64,000 bases of DNA from NCBI GenBank assembly GCA_947456815.1, contig CANGTL010000001.1, forward strand, positions 62,001 through 126,000, read 5' to 3'. This DNA is from Flavobacteriaceae bacterium (GTDB taxonomy: Bacteria; Bacteroidota; Bacteroidia; Flavobacteriales; Flavobacteriaceae). The position numbers and the translations under genes are program-made. Under the pieces are notes generated by a model that did no database searches, had not been told where the DNA came from, and saw only the letters and a program-made list of their open reading frames with translations. Positions 43,911 to 53,296 of the stretch are shown in pieces (position 1 is the stretch's first letter; every line of letters begins with the position of its first letter).

Positions 43911-46106
43911 ATGAATTCAAACGAAATTGACATACACAAAGAACTGAAAAAGTATTTTGGTTTCAACCAGTTTAAAGGTTTACAAGAACAAGTCATAAAA
44001 AGCATACTAGATAAAAAAAACACCTTTGTAATAATGCCAACAGGAGGTGGAAAATCTCTTTGTTACCAATTGCCATCTTTAGTTCAAGAAGGAACTGCAA
44101 TAGTAGTTTCGCCACTGATTGCTTTAATGAAAAACCAAGTTGATGCCATCAGAAGTGTTTCTTCCGAGAATGGCATTGCGCACGTCTTAAATTCTTCACT
44201 TACAAAGACTGAAATTAATCAAGTTAAGAAAGATATAACACAAGGCATTACGAAACTACTTTATGTTGCTCCGGAATCTTTGACAAAAGAAGAGTATGTC
44301 GCTTTTCTTCAAACTGTTCCTATATCGTTTGTCGCAATCGATGAGGCGCACTGTATTTCTGAATGGGGGCATGACTTCCGACCAGAATACAGAAACTTGC
44401 GGAGTATTATCAAACAATTGGGTGATGTTCCAGTAATTGGGCTAACAGCAACTGCAACGCCAAAAGTGCAAGAAGATATCTTGAAGAATCTTGATATGTC
44501 TGACGCCACAACCTTCAAAGCATCTTTTAATCGTCCGAATTTATTTTATGAAGTTCGAACGAAGACAAAAAACATCGAGTCAGATATCATCCGATTTATC
44601 AAACAGCATAAAGGGAAGTCAGGAATTATTTATTGCCTAAGCCGTAAAAAAGTTGAAGCTATTGCCGAAGTCTTGCAAGTAAATGGAATTAGTGCTGTAC
44701 CATACCACGCTGGTTTAGATGCGAAAACAAGAGCCAAACATCAAGATATGTTTCTGATGGAAGACGTAGATGTCGTAGTGGCAACCATTGCTTTCGGCAT
44801 GGGAATCGACAAGCCAGACGTTCGTTTTGTGATTCACCATGATATTCCAAAATCCTTAGAGAGCTATTATCAAGAGACGGGTCGAGCGGGTCGAGATGGA
44901 GGAGAAGGATATTGTATGGCATACTATTCCTATAAAGACGTTGAAAAACTTGAAAAATTTATGTCAGGTAAGCCAGTTGCAGAGCAAGAAATTGGATTTG
45001 CTCTTTTGCAGGAAGTTGTTGCTTATGCTGAAACTTCTATTTCTAGGCGTAAGTTTTTATTGCATTATTTTGGTGAAGAGTTCGACGGCGAAAATGGTGA
45101 TGGCGCTGATATGGATGACAATGTCCGAAACCCAAAATCAAAAATAGAAGCCAAAGATCAAGTTGTAAGACTATTAGAAGTGGTCAGAGATACCAAGTAT
45201 TTGTACAAATCAAAAGAAGTTATCTATACTCTAATTGGCCGAACAAATGCAGTAATAAATGCGCACAAAACTGATGCACAGCCATTCTTTGGTTCAGGAA
45301 AAGATTTTGAAGAAAGATATTGGATGGCTCTAATTAGGCAAGTATTGGTAGATGGACTTCTTTCAAAAGATATTGAAACCTATGGAATTTTGAAAGTCAC
45401 TGAAAAAGGACTGGATTTTATCAAGAATGCTACTTCATTTATGATGTCCGAAGATCATGAATATAATGAGTCTGAAGATGAAGCGATAGTTACTGCTGCT
45501 AAATCTTCAGGAACTGCAGATGAAGCTTTGATGAGCATGTTGCGTGATATGCGTAAAAAAGTAGCAAAAAAATTAGGAGTGCCACCTTTTGTGGTTTTTC
45601 AGGATCCATCATTGGAAGATATGGCATTGAAATATCCTATTTCTATTGAGGAACTCACCAATATTCACGGGGTTGGAGAAGGAAAAGCTAAGAAGTACGG
45701 AAAAGAATTTGTCGAATTAATTAGTCGATATGTAGAAGAAAACGACATCATTCGTCCAGATGATTTAGTAGTAAAATCGACTGGTGCCAATTCTGCAAAT
45801 AAGCTTTATATCATTCAGAATATCGATAGAAAATTATCGCTTGAAGACATCGCTTCTGCAAAGGGAATGAATATGGACACATTGATAAAAGAAATGGAGC
45901 AGATTGTGTATTCAGGCACGAAATTAAACATTAAATACTGGATAGATGAGATGTTGGACGACGATCAACAAGAAGAAATACAAGACTATTTTATGGAGTC
46001 TGAATCCGACAAAATCGAGGAAGCCCTAAAGGAATTTGACGGCGAATATGACATCGACGAATTGCGATTGATGCGCATCAGATTTATAAGTGAAGTGGCT
46101 AATTAA
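43911..46106 (+). CDS. recQ: ATP-dependent DNA helicase RecQ
   Basis: A 731-residue 3'-5' helicase. Walker A is MPTGGGKSLC (43-52), the DEAH box is AIDEAHCISEWGHDFRPEY (142-160), motif III is GLTATAT, and motifs V-VI are TIAFGMGIDKPDVRFV and YYQETGRAGRDG. The zinc-binding region appears reduced: the usual Cys cluster is not evident after residue 380. A winged-helix segment follows, then HRDC at about 540-625 (MLRDMRKKVAKKLGVPPFVV), and an acidic tail. It works in recombination repair. Its 3' end overlaps the opposing small gene by eight bases. Confidence 0.94.
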   Translation: MNSNEIDIHKELKKYFGFNQFKGLQEQVIKSILDKKNTFVIMPTGGGKSLCYQLPSLVQEGTAIVVSPLIALMKNQVDAIRSVSSENGIAHVLNSSLTKTEINQVKKDITQGITKLLYVAPESLTKEEYVAFLQTVPISFVAIDEAHCISEWGHDFRPEYRNLRSIIKQLGDVPVIGLTATATPKVQEDILKNLDMSDATTFKASFNRPNLFYEVRTKTKNIESDIIRFIKQHKGKSGIIYCLSRKKVEAIAEVLQVNGISAVPYHAGLDAKTRAKHQDMFLMEDVDVVVATIAFGMGIDKPDVRFVIHHDIPKSLESYYQETGRAGRDGGEGYCMAYYSYKDVEKLEKFMSGKPVAEQEIGFALLQEVVAYAETSISRRKFLLHYFGEEFDGENGDGADMDDNVRNPKSKIEAKDQVVRLLEVVRDTKYLYKSKEVIYTLIGRTNAVINAHKTDAQPFFGSGKDFEERYWMALIRQVLVDGLLSKDIETYGILKVTEKGLDFIKNATSFMMSEDHEYNESEDEAIVTAAKSSGTADEALMSMLRDMRKKVAKKLGVPPFVVFQDPSLEDMALKYPISIEELTNIHGVGEGKAKKYGKEFVELISRYVEENDIIRPDDLVVKSTGANSANKLYIIQNIDRKLSLEDIASAKGMNMDTLIKEMEQIVYSGTKLNIKYWIDEMLDDDQQEEIQDYFMESESDKIEEALKEFDGEYDIDELRLMRIRFISEVAN

Positions 46107-46341
46107 TTTCGTACAATTCACCTCGGTGAGGCCTTAAAGCATCTCTAACGGCAATCATATTTACTTCCTCAACGACCATAAAAGCGGTGGCATGCATGTC
46201 ATTTATGATTGTAAATCCCGTAATATTTATAGGTAACTGTTCTATTTGAATATATTCTTTCAAGTGTTTTTCATGATGCTCTGCAGTTTTTGCAGCCATT
46301 GGTCCACGGAAATCCCAAATAAGTTTTATTTTTTTTGACAT
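46099..46341 (-). CDS. Conserved small hypothetical protein
   Basis: An 80-residue protein without a recognised function. It reads as a ferredoxin-like or dimeric alpha-beta protein: a strand (KIKLIWDFRG), a helix rich in His and Lys (AAKTAEHHEKHLKEYIQ), then TGFTIINDMHATAFMVVEEV, a second helix and the ending PHRGELYEIN. No signal peptide. A minus-strand TATATTTG box at 46356-46363 lies 15 bases before the ATG, supporting expression. It overlaps the recQ end by eight bases. Confidence 0.7.
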   Translation of the reverse strand: MSKKIKLIWDFRGPMAAKTAEHHEKHLKEYIQIEQLPINITGFTIINDMHATAFMVVEEVNMIAVRDALRPHRGELYEIN

Positions 46342-46355
46342 ATTCTCTTTTATTG

Positions 46356-46363
46356 CAAATATA
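46356..46363 (-). promoter_or_regulatory. Promoter -7 box for the small hypothetical gene
   Basis: Minus-strand TATATTTG, 15 bases before the start of the gene ending at 46099. It faces a plus-strand box at 46388-46395, giving back-to-back divergent promoters. No clear -33 TTG. Confidence 0.55.
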
Positions 46364-46387
46364 TAATGAACGTATGAAGGTTTTTAA

Positions 46388-46395
46388 TATATTTG
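46388..46395 (+). promoter_or_regulatory. Promoter -7 box for the secreted Ca-repeat protein
   Basis: TATATTTG, a full match to TAnnTTTG, 17 bases before the ATG at 46412. The upstream TTG element is not evident. Confidence 0.55.
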
Positions 46396-46411
46396 GAATA
46401 AAAATAAACAC

Positions 46412-47968
46412 ATGAAAAACAATTACTTATCAATGAAATCGGTTGTGAAAGCAGCATTTTTACTGGTATTTTCAATCGCAACGAGAGCACAAATTCAACC
46501 ACAAAGCGATTATACAGTATCGCCAATTCCTTATCAAGTTTATTCAGCAACACAAGCAGTGCAAGGTACCAATGATGATCAACTTTCATTGGCGATACCC
46601 TTGACTTTTGATTTTGAGTATTTTGGAATAACTTACAGCCAAGTAAATGTAAGCACCAACGGTTACATTAGTTTTACGCCATCAGCGGGAGGTGTATTTT
46701 CGCCTTGGAATTTTTCGCTTTCAATACCAAATTCGAGTTTTGAAGTTAAAAATGCTTTCTTGGGTTGCTATCAAGATTTAAATAATTCTAACGCAGAAGG
46801 AACATTAACCTATTCGGTTATTGGTAGTGCGCCCTACCGAAAGTTTGTTGTATTGTTTGACAATCATTCTTTGTTTAGTTGTTTGACCTTAAAAAGCTCG
46901 TTCCAAATGGTTCTGTATGAAACCTTAAACATTTTAGACGTTCAATTAATTGATAAACAAAATTGCCCGACGTGGAATAGTGGACGCAGTGTGACGGGAA
47001 TTATTGATCAAACAGGATTATTAGGCTTAACTCCTCCGGGACGAAATACAGGTTCTTGGACAGCTTTCCACGAAGGATGGCGATTCCAAAGACCTAGCGC
47101 TACAGCAAATAGTTATTTGTATGCAAAATGCGATGATGATGCCGATGGTATTGTTACCTTCAATTTACAAGTGGTGCAAAATGACTTGTCTTCTGCAGAT
47201 CCATTATTGGTATCGTTTTATGAAACGGAAGCGGACGCAATTTCACAAACCAATGCAATCTCAAATCTTAATTATGTTAATACTACAGCAAATTCGCAAA
47301 TAATTTATGCCAATAATAATGGTGAAGTGAAAGCCGTGATTTTACGTGTTATTGCTTGTGAAAATAATTATGATTTAGATTCAGTTGCTACGGCAGACGA
47401 AGACTTAAATGCTGATACTAATTTAGCGAATGATGATACAGATCTAGATGGTATTCCAAATTTTATTGACAATGATGACGATGGAGACATGATTCTAACT
47501 TCTGTAGAATATGTGTTTCCAAGAAATGCAAATAGTGCTCAATCACTTATAGATACTGACGGAGATTCTATTCCTAACTATTTAGACAATGATGATGATG
47601 GCGATGGAGTTTTGACAATCAATGAAGATTATAACAATAATAACAACCCTGGTGATGATGATACCAACGGGAATTCAATTCCTGATTATTTAGAAAATGC
47701 GGTTGCACTTGGAGTTGATAATTTTACCGTGCAAAAAGAAGTAACGATTTATCCTAACCCTACAAGTTCTGTTTTGAATATTGATAACAAATCGAACGAG
47801 TCGGTTACGGCAATTTCTATTTATAACCTAAATGGTGCTTTGGTCAAACATTTAAAATCTTCAACTTCATTGCAATCTATTTCAGTAACAGATTTGGAAA
47901 TGGGTGTTTATTTTGTAAAAATTCAAATGAACTCTAAAGTTCTAAATTATAAATTCATTAAAAAGTAA
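46412..47968 (+). CDS. Secreted protein with thrombospondin-3-like Ca repeats and type IX sorting domain
   Basis: A 518-residue exported protein. Signal peptide to about residue 26 (FLLVFSIATRAQ). Residues 30-230 form a beta-rich domain (FEYFGITYSQVNVSTNGYIS; VIGSAPYRKFVVLFDNH; NSGRSVTGIIDQTG) of a kind common in Bacteroidetes surface proteins. Residues about 325-430 carry acidic repeats of the D-x-D-x-D-G-I/x-x-N-F/Y-x-D-N-D-D-D-G-D type, likely calcium sites. The last 75 residues match the type A sorting domain (VTIYPNPTSSVLNI, GVYFVKIQMN, KFIKK). So it is likely a surface-attached or released client of type IX secretion; ligand unknown. A second ATG at 46433 is possible. Confidence 0.88.
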   Translation: MKNNYLSMKSVVKAAFLLVFSIATRAQIQPQSDYTVSPIPYQVYSATQAVQGTNDDQLSLAIPLTFDFEYFGITYSQVNVSTNGYISFTPSAGGVFSPWNFSLSIPNSSFEVKNAFLGCYQDLNNSNAEGTLTYSVIGSAPYRKFVVLFDNHSLFSCLTLKSSFQMVLYETLNILDVQLIDKQNCPTWNSGRSVTGIIDQTGLLGLTPPGRNTGSWTAFHEGWRFQRPSATANSYLYAKCDDDADGIVTFNLQVVQNDLSSADPLLVSFYETEADAISQTNAISNLNYVNTTANSQIIYANNNGEVKAVILRVIACENNYDLDSVATADEDLNADTNLANDDTDLDGIPNFIDNDDDGDMILTSVEYVFPRNANSAQSLIDTDGDSIPNYLDNDDDGDGVLTINEDYNNNNNPGDDDTNGNSIPDYLENAVALGVDNFTVQKEVTIYPNPTSSVLNIDNKSNESVTAISIYNLNGALVKHLKSSTSLQSISVTDLEMGVYFVKIQMNSKVLNYKFIKK

Positions 47969-47987
47969 TTTTAGTTTCAGGTACAAA

Positions 47988-48018
47988 AAAGGTCTAGTAG
48001 CTGCTAGACCTTTTTTTT
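47988..48018 (+). terminator. Rho-independent terminator
   Basis: GGTCTAG (47991-47997) pairs with CTAGACC (48004-48010) around a six-base loop, preceded by A6 and followed by T8. It ends the secreted-protein transcript 20 bases after its stop, and with the flanking A run could also work on the opposite strand. Confidence 0.9.
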
Positions 48019-48053
48019 ACATTTTTTTTACATTTTTTCTTTTATTATATGAT

Positions 48054-48061
48054 TATTTTTG
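48054..48061 (+). promoter_or_regulatory. Promoter -7 box for the TlpA-like gene
   Basis: TATTTTTG fits TAnnTTTG and lies 22 bases before the ATG at 48084, in a T-rich stretch just after a terminator. No clear -33 TTG, so moderate support. Confidence 0.45.
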
Positions 48062-48083
48062 TCCGTCTAAATACAGAGTGATT

Positions 48084-49613
48084 ATGAAATATTTGAAACT
48101 TAAAAATTCATTTATTGTCTTCTTTTTTTGCTTTTTTTCGCAATTAGTAAGTGCTCAATCGGGATACAATATAACGATTAAGATGAAGAATTGTACCGAT
48201 ACCATTGCTTTCCTTACTTACTACCAAATGGATAAAACGTATATCAAAGATACTTGCAAGAGTATCAAAGACGGAAAAATTGTATTCAAAGGGAAAGAGA
48301 AACTCGCTAGCGGAATCTACTCGCTAGTAAACCAAAAAAAGGCTATTGCTTTTGATTTTTTTGTGGATGAAAACACTCAAAATCTAAAATTGGAGGGAGA
48401 TTCTAACAATTTCAGAAGAGAGGCTACTGCAGAAAATGCTGAACAGGAAAACGAATTTTTTTCCTACATCAAATTCTTAACTGGGGAAAACGAAAAATTT
48501 TTTGCTGCAAAAGAACAGGTTCGAGGATTAAGTAAGAAAGATTCTTTAGCAAGGATGATGAACTTGCGAAAAGAATTGGACTTGAGTCTTCAAGACTATG
48601 AGCAAAAATTAGCTGAAAAAAATAAAGGAACGTATTTGGGTAACTTTATGAATCTGAAGATGGAAAAAACGTTGAAAGATCCTCCGCTTGCTTCTAACGG
48701 AAGGATAGATAGCCTAAAAGTGTATCGTTATTATCGTAATCACTATTGGGATGGTGTAGATTTTAAAGATGATGCTATTACACGAAATCCATTTTTCTCG
48801 ACCAAACTTAAATCATATTTTGATAATGTTATTGTAAAACATCCCGATTCGGTGATTGTTGAAATCGATAAAATGATGCTTAAACCGGCGCGAGATAGTA
48901 TGTTATTTAAACTTTTGCTGGCTCATTTCACCTTGACCTACGAAACCTATAATGTCATGGGATTTGATAAGGTATTCGTTCATATTGTTGATAATTACTT
49001 TAAAACAGGTAAAGCAGTTGGTACTTATGAGGATGACGTTATCGAAAAAATCATAAAGCGTAGCGATAAACTTAAGCCTCTACTGATTGGTACAGTCGCA
49101 CCAGAGTTATCGATGATTAGAGCTTCAGATCGGGCAAAGATTGCGAGCAAGGGATTCGAAAATGCAAAGACAAGTGACGAAGTTACTAAGCTCTTTTACG
49201 ACAATATTGCTGAAATCAACACCTTATTTTATAAGTTGCACGATGTTGCCGCTGATTACTTGATTTTGGTATTTTGGGATGTTGACTGCGGACACTGTCA
49301 GAAGGAAATTCCAAAACTGCTCGATTTGTATCATGAATTGCAAAAGGAAAAGAAAGATGTAAAAGTCTATAGTGTTTATACCGAAAAAGAAGGTGATAAA
49401 TATGCGAAATATATTGAGGAGCATAAATTAGATTGGATAAATGTTTACGATGGCGTTTTTTACAATAATGTCCGAGAAAAATACGATGTGTATTCAACAC
49501 CTGTGATCTATGTGCTTGACAAAAGTAAGGTCATTAAAGCAAAGCGAGTTGCAGTGGAACAAATTAAACAAGTCATCAACGATATCGAATTAGAATATAA
49601 AACAGCTAAGTAA
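48084..49613 (+). CDS. Exported thioredoxin-like protein with DUF4369 and DUF5106-type regions
   Basis: A 509-residue periplasmic or outer-membrane-associated oxidoreductase. Signal peptide ends at LVSAQ (about residue 25). An N-terminal beta domain of DUF4369 type (YNITIKMKNCTDTIAFL; GIYSLV; FDFFVDENTQNLKLEG) is followed by a long helical DUF5106-like region. The C-terminal TlpA/ResA thioredoxin fold has CGHC in FWDVDCGHCQKEIPKLLDLY and the cis-Pro loop YSTPVIYVLDK. It would reduce or isomerise disulfides in exported proteins. The ATG at 48084 is chosen over the GTG six bases upstream. Confidence 0.88.
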   Translation: MKYLKLKNSFIVFFFCFFSQLVSAQSGYNITIKMKNCTDTIAFLTYYQMDKTYIKDTCKSIKDGKIVFKGKEKLASGIYSLVNQKKAIAFDFFVDENTQNLKLEGDSNNFRREATAENAEQENEFFSYIKFLTGENEKFFAAKEQVRGLSKKDSLARMMNLRKELDLSLQDYEQKLAEKNKGTYLGNFMNLKMEKTLKDPPLASNGRIDSLKVYRYYRNHYWDGVDFKDDAITRNPFFSTKLKSYFDNVIVKHPDSVIVEIDKMMLKPARDSMLFKLLLAHFTLTYETYNVMGFDKVFVHIVDNYFKTGKAVGTYEDDVIEKIIKRSDKLKPLLIGTVAPELSMIRASDRAKIASKGFENAKTSDEVTKLFYDNIAEINTLFYKLHDVAADYLILVFWDVDCGHCQKEIPKLLDLYHELQKEKKDVKVYSVYTEKEGDKYAKYIEEHKLDWINVYDGVFYNNVREKYDVYSTPVIYVLDKSKVIKAKRVAVEQIKQVINDIELEYKTAK

Positions 49614-49686
49614 TTTTACCTATTTTGTTTATTTTCATTTATGTCAATTTTCCACAGACATAAATCCTTGCTTTTCCTTTTAAATA

Positions 49687-49719
49687 TTGGAGAGTCTTGA
49701 CAATTAATTTCTAAGTTTG
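49687..49719 (+). promoter_or_regulatory. Promoter with overlapping inverted repeat, FAD-protein gene
   Basis: TTG (49687-49689), 22 bases, TAAGTTTG (49712-49719), 14 bases before the ATG. A perfect seven-base inverted repeat, TTGACAA (49697-49703) and TTGTCAA (49717-49723), overlaps the -7 box, as expected of a possible repressor site. The repressor is unknown. Confidence 0.5.
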
Positions 49720-49733
49720 TCAAAAATCAAATT

Positions 49734-51296
49734 ATGCCAAAAGAACTATTGCTTCAAGTTGCACCCGAAGTGGCGTTAAACGAAATGTTAGTAAAGGAAC
49801 ATGTTGGCAAATTAATTCATACGAGTACAGCTGAAATTAAACAGATTTCGATTCTAAAACGTTCTATTGACGCACGTCAAAAATCGATTAAGATCAATTT
49901 AAAGGTTCTAATCTATTTTGCTGGAGAAGAATATATTGCTCCAAAAATCCAGCTTCCAGATTATAAGAATGTAGCTACCGCACAAGAAGTAATTATTGTT
50001 GGCGCTGGCCCAGCGGGGTTGTTCGCAGCACTGCAACTGATAGAATTGGGATTAAAACCAATAATAATCGAGCGGGGAAAAGATGTTCGTGGCAGACGTC
50101 GTGATTTGAAAGCTATCAATTTAGAACATATCGTCAACGAAGATTCTAATTATTGCTTCGGTGAAGGTGGCGCTGGAACCTATTCAGATGGTAAATTGTA
50201 TACCCGATCGAAGAAGAGAGGCGATGTTACCAGAATACTTGAGCTTTTTGTCGCTTTTGGCGCTTCTCCAGATATCTTAGTCGAAGCGCATCCTCACATA
50301 GGTACGAATAAATTACCTCAGATTATTCAAGATATTCGAGAAAAAATTATCGAATTCGGAGGGCAAGTCATGTTTGAAACGCGAGTGACAGACATTCTCA
50401 TCAAGAACAACGAAGTACAAGGAATTGTTACTCATAAAGGAGACACAATCTCGGCTTCTAACATCATTCTTGCAACAGGCCATTCAGCGCGAGATATCTA
50501 TGAATTGCTTGATAGGAAGAATATTTTTATCGAAGCCAAACCTTTCGCTATCGGCGTACGAGCAGAACATCCACAAACTTTAATCGATAGCATTCAATAC
50601 AGTTGTGATTATCGCGGCGACTTTTTACCTCCCGCTCCTTATTCTATTGTAAAACAAGTGAATGGCCGTGGCATGTATTCGTTCTGCATGTGTCCAGGAG
50701 GTGTCATTGCGCCTTGTGCAACGAGTCCAGGGGAAGTCGTAACCAACGGGTGGTCGCCGTCGAAAAGAGATCAAGCAACCGCCAATTCAGGAATCGTAAT
50801 CGAATTGAAATTGGAAGATTACAAACCTTATGAAAAATTTGGTGCACTTGCTGGACTGGAATTTCAAAAAAGTATCGAAAGGAAAGCATGGCACTTAGCG
50901 GGGGAAACGCAGAAAGTTCCGGCGCAAAGAATGGTCGATTTTACGCAAAATAAGGTGTCTAGTGAAATACCAAAAACTTCCTATGTACCAGGAACGACCT
51001 CTGTAGAGATGGGACAAGTTTTTCCAGGCTTTTTGTCTCAAATTTTGCGAGAGGGATTTACACAATTTGGTAAATTAATGAAAGGTTATTTAACAAACGA
51101 TGCCATTCTTCATGCACCGGAAAGCCGCACATCATCACCGGTTCGCATTCCTAGAAATCCAGATACTTTAGAACATGTTCAAATCAAAGGTCTGTATCCT
51201 TGTGGTGAGGGAGCTGGTTATGCTGGAGGAATCATATCCGCAGCAATCGATGGGGAGAAATGTGCGTTGATGATTGCAGAAAGATTAAGGAAATAA
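49734..51296 (+). CDS. FAD-dependent dehydrogenase-like protein (COG2509 type)
   Basis: A 520-residue flavoprotein. The first 85 residues form a small alpha-beta domain. The FAD-binding motif is VIIVGAGPAGLFAALQLIEL (about 87-106), then IIERGKDVRGRRRD. The family signature NYCFGEGGAGTYSDGKLYTR follows, and near the C-terminus GLYPCGEGAGYAGGI with IDGEKCALMIAE closes the FAD site. Members are conserved and widespread but their substrate is unknown; they are often labelled uncharacterised FAD-dependent dehydrogenases. No signal peptide, so cytoplasmic. It ends one base from the opposing chitinase gene. Confidence 0.88.
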   Translation: MPKELLLQVAPEVALNEMLVKEHVGKLIHTSTAEIKQISILKRSIDARQKSIKINLKVLIYFAGEEYIAPKIQLPDYKNVATAQEVIIVGAGPAGLFAALQLIELGLKPIIIERGKDVRGRRRDLKAINLEHIVNEDSNYCFGEGGAGTYSDGKLYTRSKKRGDVTRILELFVAFGASPDILVEAHPHIGTNKLPQIIQDIREKIIEFGGQVMFETRVTDILIKNNEVQGIVTHKGDTISASNIILATGHSARDIYELLDRKNIFIEAKPFAIGVRAEHPQTLIDSIQYSCDYRGDFLPPAPYSIVKQVNGRGMYSFCMCPGGVIAPCATSPGEVVTNGWSPSKRDQATANSGIVIELKLEDYKPYEKFGALAGLEFQKSIERKAWHLAGETQKVPAQRMVDFTQNKVSSEIPKTSYVPGTTSVEMGQVFPGFLSQILREGFTQFGKLMKGYLTNDAILHAPESRTSSPVRIPRNPDTLEHVQIKGLYPCGEGAGYAGGIISAAIDGEKCALMIAERLRK

Positions 51297-51297
51297 T

Positions 51298-52587
51298 TTA
51301 TAGTTTCATAAATTTTAAAGTTTGTTGATTTATCTTAAAAAAATAAATGCCAGACTTTAATTGTTCTATTGCTATTGGGGTATTTGGAATAACAGTGCCT
51401 TTTTCAATTTCTTGTCCTAAATAATTCAAAATGCTGTACTTTTCAATCTCTTTGGTATTCAAAGCAATTATTTCCTTGGCAGGATTTGGAGTAAGAACCA
51501 ATTTATTTTGAATAGAATTATTAGAATTTGAAGATAGCAATCCACCAAATATTTCAACAAAGTTCTGCGCATATTCATAAGCACTTGAATTACACGTCGA
51601 AACCTTATCCCAATTGATTGACCAAGTCATCATGCCACCTAAATTGGGATATCCAGCAGTATTAGTTAAAGTGTAAGTTCCAGGTTGTGGCCCAAGTCCA
51701 CGAAGATATTTTATTGCATTTTCTACCGCAGCAGTATTTACAAATCCGCCGCCAGCAGCACTTGGACAAGCTGGCAAACCGATGACTACTTTATTAGCTG
51801 GCAATGCTTGAAAAAAACCTCCGGCTGTTGTAAAACCTTGAATCAAAGCTTCTGTCATCGCCACTATAAAATCGGAAGTGCCTTGATTGTATATGTTTCC
51901 ATCAATTCCGTACATACTGCCGCTGTTGTATAATTGTACATGAACATAACTTAGGTCATTTCTAAAGGCATTGATTAAGGGTAAATAACCGCCCCAAATA
52001 CCTCCGAATGCCGACATCCCACCATGAACATAGGCGGTCTCAGGAGCGAACGTGAGCATCATATTTCGGTTAAATGTTGAGTTATAATTGGTTTTGATTT
52101 GATTTATCGCAGCAATCAAGTTAATCACATCATTTGAAGTAGGATTTGCAATCGTTCCACTGGCTAATATTGAATTTCCATGTTCGATGTCGATATCAAT
52201 GCCGTCGAATCCATAGGTTGACAAAAGTGTACTCATTGAATTGACAAACAGATCGCGATTAACGGTATTGTTTAATGAAATCGAAGTGTTTGCGCCGCCA
52301 ATGCTTAACAGCACTTTTCTTCCTTGAGATTGCAGTGTCTGAATTTGTGAGATAAAAGTAGATGGACTTACGCCATCCGGTGTGAAGTTCATATTCATAT
52401 CCGAAGGAGAAGTGGGGACTGCGAATGAAACACAAACTACAGAATACCTTGAATCAATTTGACTTAGTGGAATATACGGCGCACTACTGTCGTTCCAATT
52501 GTGCCAATATCCTATCAAAACGGGATTTTGAGAATAAAGAACTGAACTAATTACTAAGAACATCGCTATGACTAGATCTTTTCTCAT
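51298..52587 (-). CDS. Secreted GH18 chitinase with type IX sorting domain
   Basis: A 429-residue secreted glycosidase. Signal peptide to about residue 19 (AMFLVISSVLYSQ). The GH18 barrel follows: VLIGYWHNWN, KVLLSIGGAN, and the catalytic DxxDxDxE as FDGIDIDIEHG (Asp128, Asp131, Asp133, Glu135). Further strands include MTFAPE, YVHVQLYN, KVVIGLPA and GGMMTWSINWD. The last 70 residues are a type A sorting domain (LVLTPNPAKEIIAL; SGIYFFKINQQ; FMKL). It hydrolyses chitin or related GlcNAc polymers outside the cell. No separate carbohydrate-binding module is seen. Confidence 0.93.
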   Translation of the reverse strand: MRKDLVIAMFLVISSVLYSQNPVLIGYWHNWNDSSAPYIPLSQIDSRYSVVCVSFAVPTSPSDMNMNFTPDGVSPSTFISQIQTLQSQGRKVLLSIGGANTSISLNNTVNRDLFVNSMSTLLSTYGFDGIDIDIEHGNSILASGTIANPTSNDVINLIAAINQIKTNYNSTFNRNMMLTFAPETAYVHGGMSAFGGIWGGYLPLINAFRNDLSYVHVQLYNSGSMYGIDGNIYNQGTSDFIVAMTEALIQGFTTAGGFFQALPANKVVIGLPACPSAAGGGFVNTAAVENAIKYLRGLGPQPGTYTLTNTAGYPNLGGMMTWSINWDKVSTCNSSAYEYAQNFVEIFGGLLSSNSNNSIQNKLVLTPNPAKEIIALNTKEIEKYSILNYLGQEIEKGTVIPNTPIAIEQLKSGIYFFKINQQTLKFMKL

Positions 52588-52635
52588 TTGATAGAAATTT
52601 GGGTTAAGTGCTATAAAAGTATCAAATCCAGTTCA

Positions 52636-52667
52636 ATAAAAAAAGCCGAAACGAATTCCGGCTTTTA
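52636..52667 (-). terminator. Rho-independent terminator after msrA
   Basis: On the minus strand, AAAAGCCG and CGGCTTTT pair around a ten-base loop and are followed by a T run. It lies six bases past the msrA stop and upstream of the chitinase gene. The flanking A run on the plus strand makes it roughly symmetric. Confidence 0.85.
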
Positions 52668-52672
52668 GGTAA

Positions 52673-53293
52673 CTACTTCTTTTTCAATCTATTTTTAAAT
52701 ATTTTTTCAAATTTGGCAACTTTGGGTTGAATTACCAGCTGACAGTATTGCTGGTTTTTGTTGTTCTGGTAGTAATTCTGATGGTAAGCTTCTGCTTTGT
52801 AGAACTTTGTAAAAGGCTCTAAAGTCGTTACAATCGGATCATCATATACTTTTGCTTTCTTCAAAGCTAAAATTATCGATTGTGCTGCTAGTTTCTGTTC
52901 TTCATTTTTATAGAAAATTACCGAACGATACTGCGGGCCTTCGTCGGCGCCCTGTCGGTTTAATGTCGTGGGGTCATGAACAGTAAAAAACACTTTAAAG
53001 ATTTCATCCAAATTAGTGACTGTTTTGTCATAGGTAATTTGAACAACTTCGGCATATCCCGTCCGTCCAGATGAAACTTCTTCATAGCTTGGGTTAACTG
53101 TTTTTCCTCCAGCAAAGCCAGAAACTACCGATTGAACACCAATTAAGTTTTCGTAGACTGCTTCCACGCACCAGTAGCAGCCACCACCAATAGTAATGGT
53201 TTCTATGTTACTTTGGGGTGTTTGGTTTTTACTATTCTTTTGGGCGAAAAGGGAAAAAGTAGTCATGGCAAGAATTATATATAATGCTTTCAT
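52673..53293 (-). CDS. msrA: Exported peptide methionine sulfoxide reductase MsrA
   Basis: A 206-residue enzyme that reduces methionine-S-sulfoxide in proteins. A signal peptide (MKALYIILAMTTFSLFAQ) places it in the periplasm. The active site is TIGGGCYWCVEAVYENL with nucleophile Cys39; Tyr replaces the more common Phe of GCFWC. Conserved VVSGFAGG, YEEVSSGRTGYAEVVQI, FFTVHDPTTLNRQGAD and QYRSVIFY follow. Resolving Cys in QYCQLVI near the C-terminus. Its ATG comes three bases after the msrB stop, so the two repair both sulfoxide forms from one transcript. Confidence 0.95.
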   Translation of the reverse strand: MKALYIILAMTTFSLFAQKNSKNQTPQSNIETITIGGGCYWCVEAVYENLIGVQSVVSGFAGGKTVNPSYEEVSSGRTGYAEVVQITYDKTVTNLDEIFKVFFTVHDPTTLNRQGADEGPQYRSVIFYKNEEQKLAAQSIILALKKAKVYDDPIVTTLEPFTKFYKAEAYHQNYYQNNKNQQYCQLVIQPKVAKFEKIFKNRLKKK

Positions 53294-53296
53294 AAA

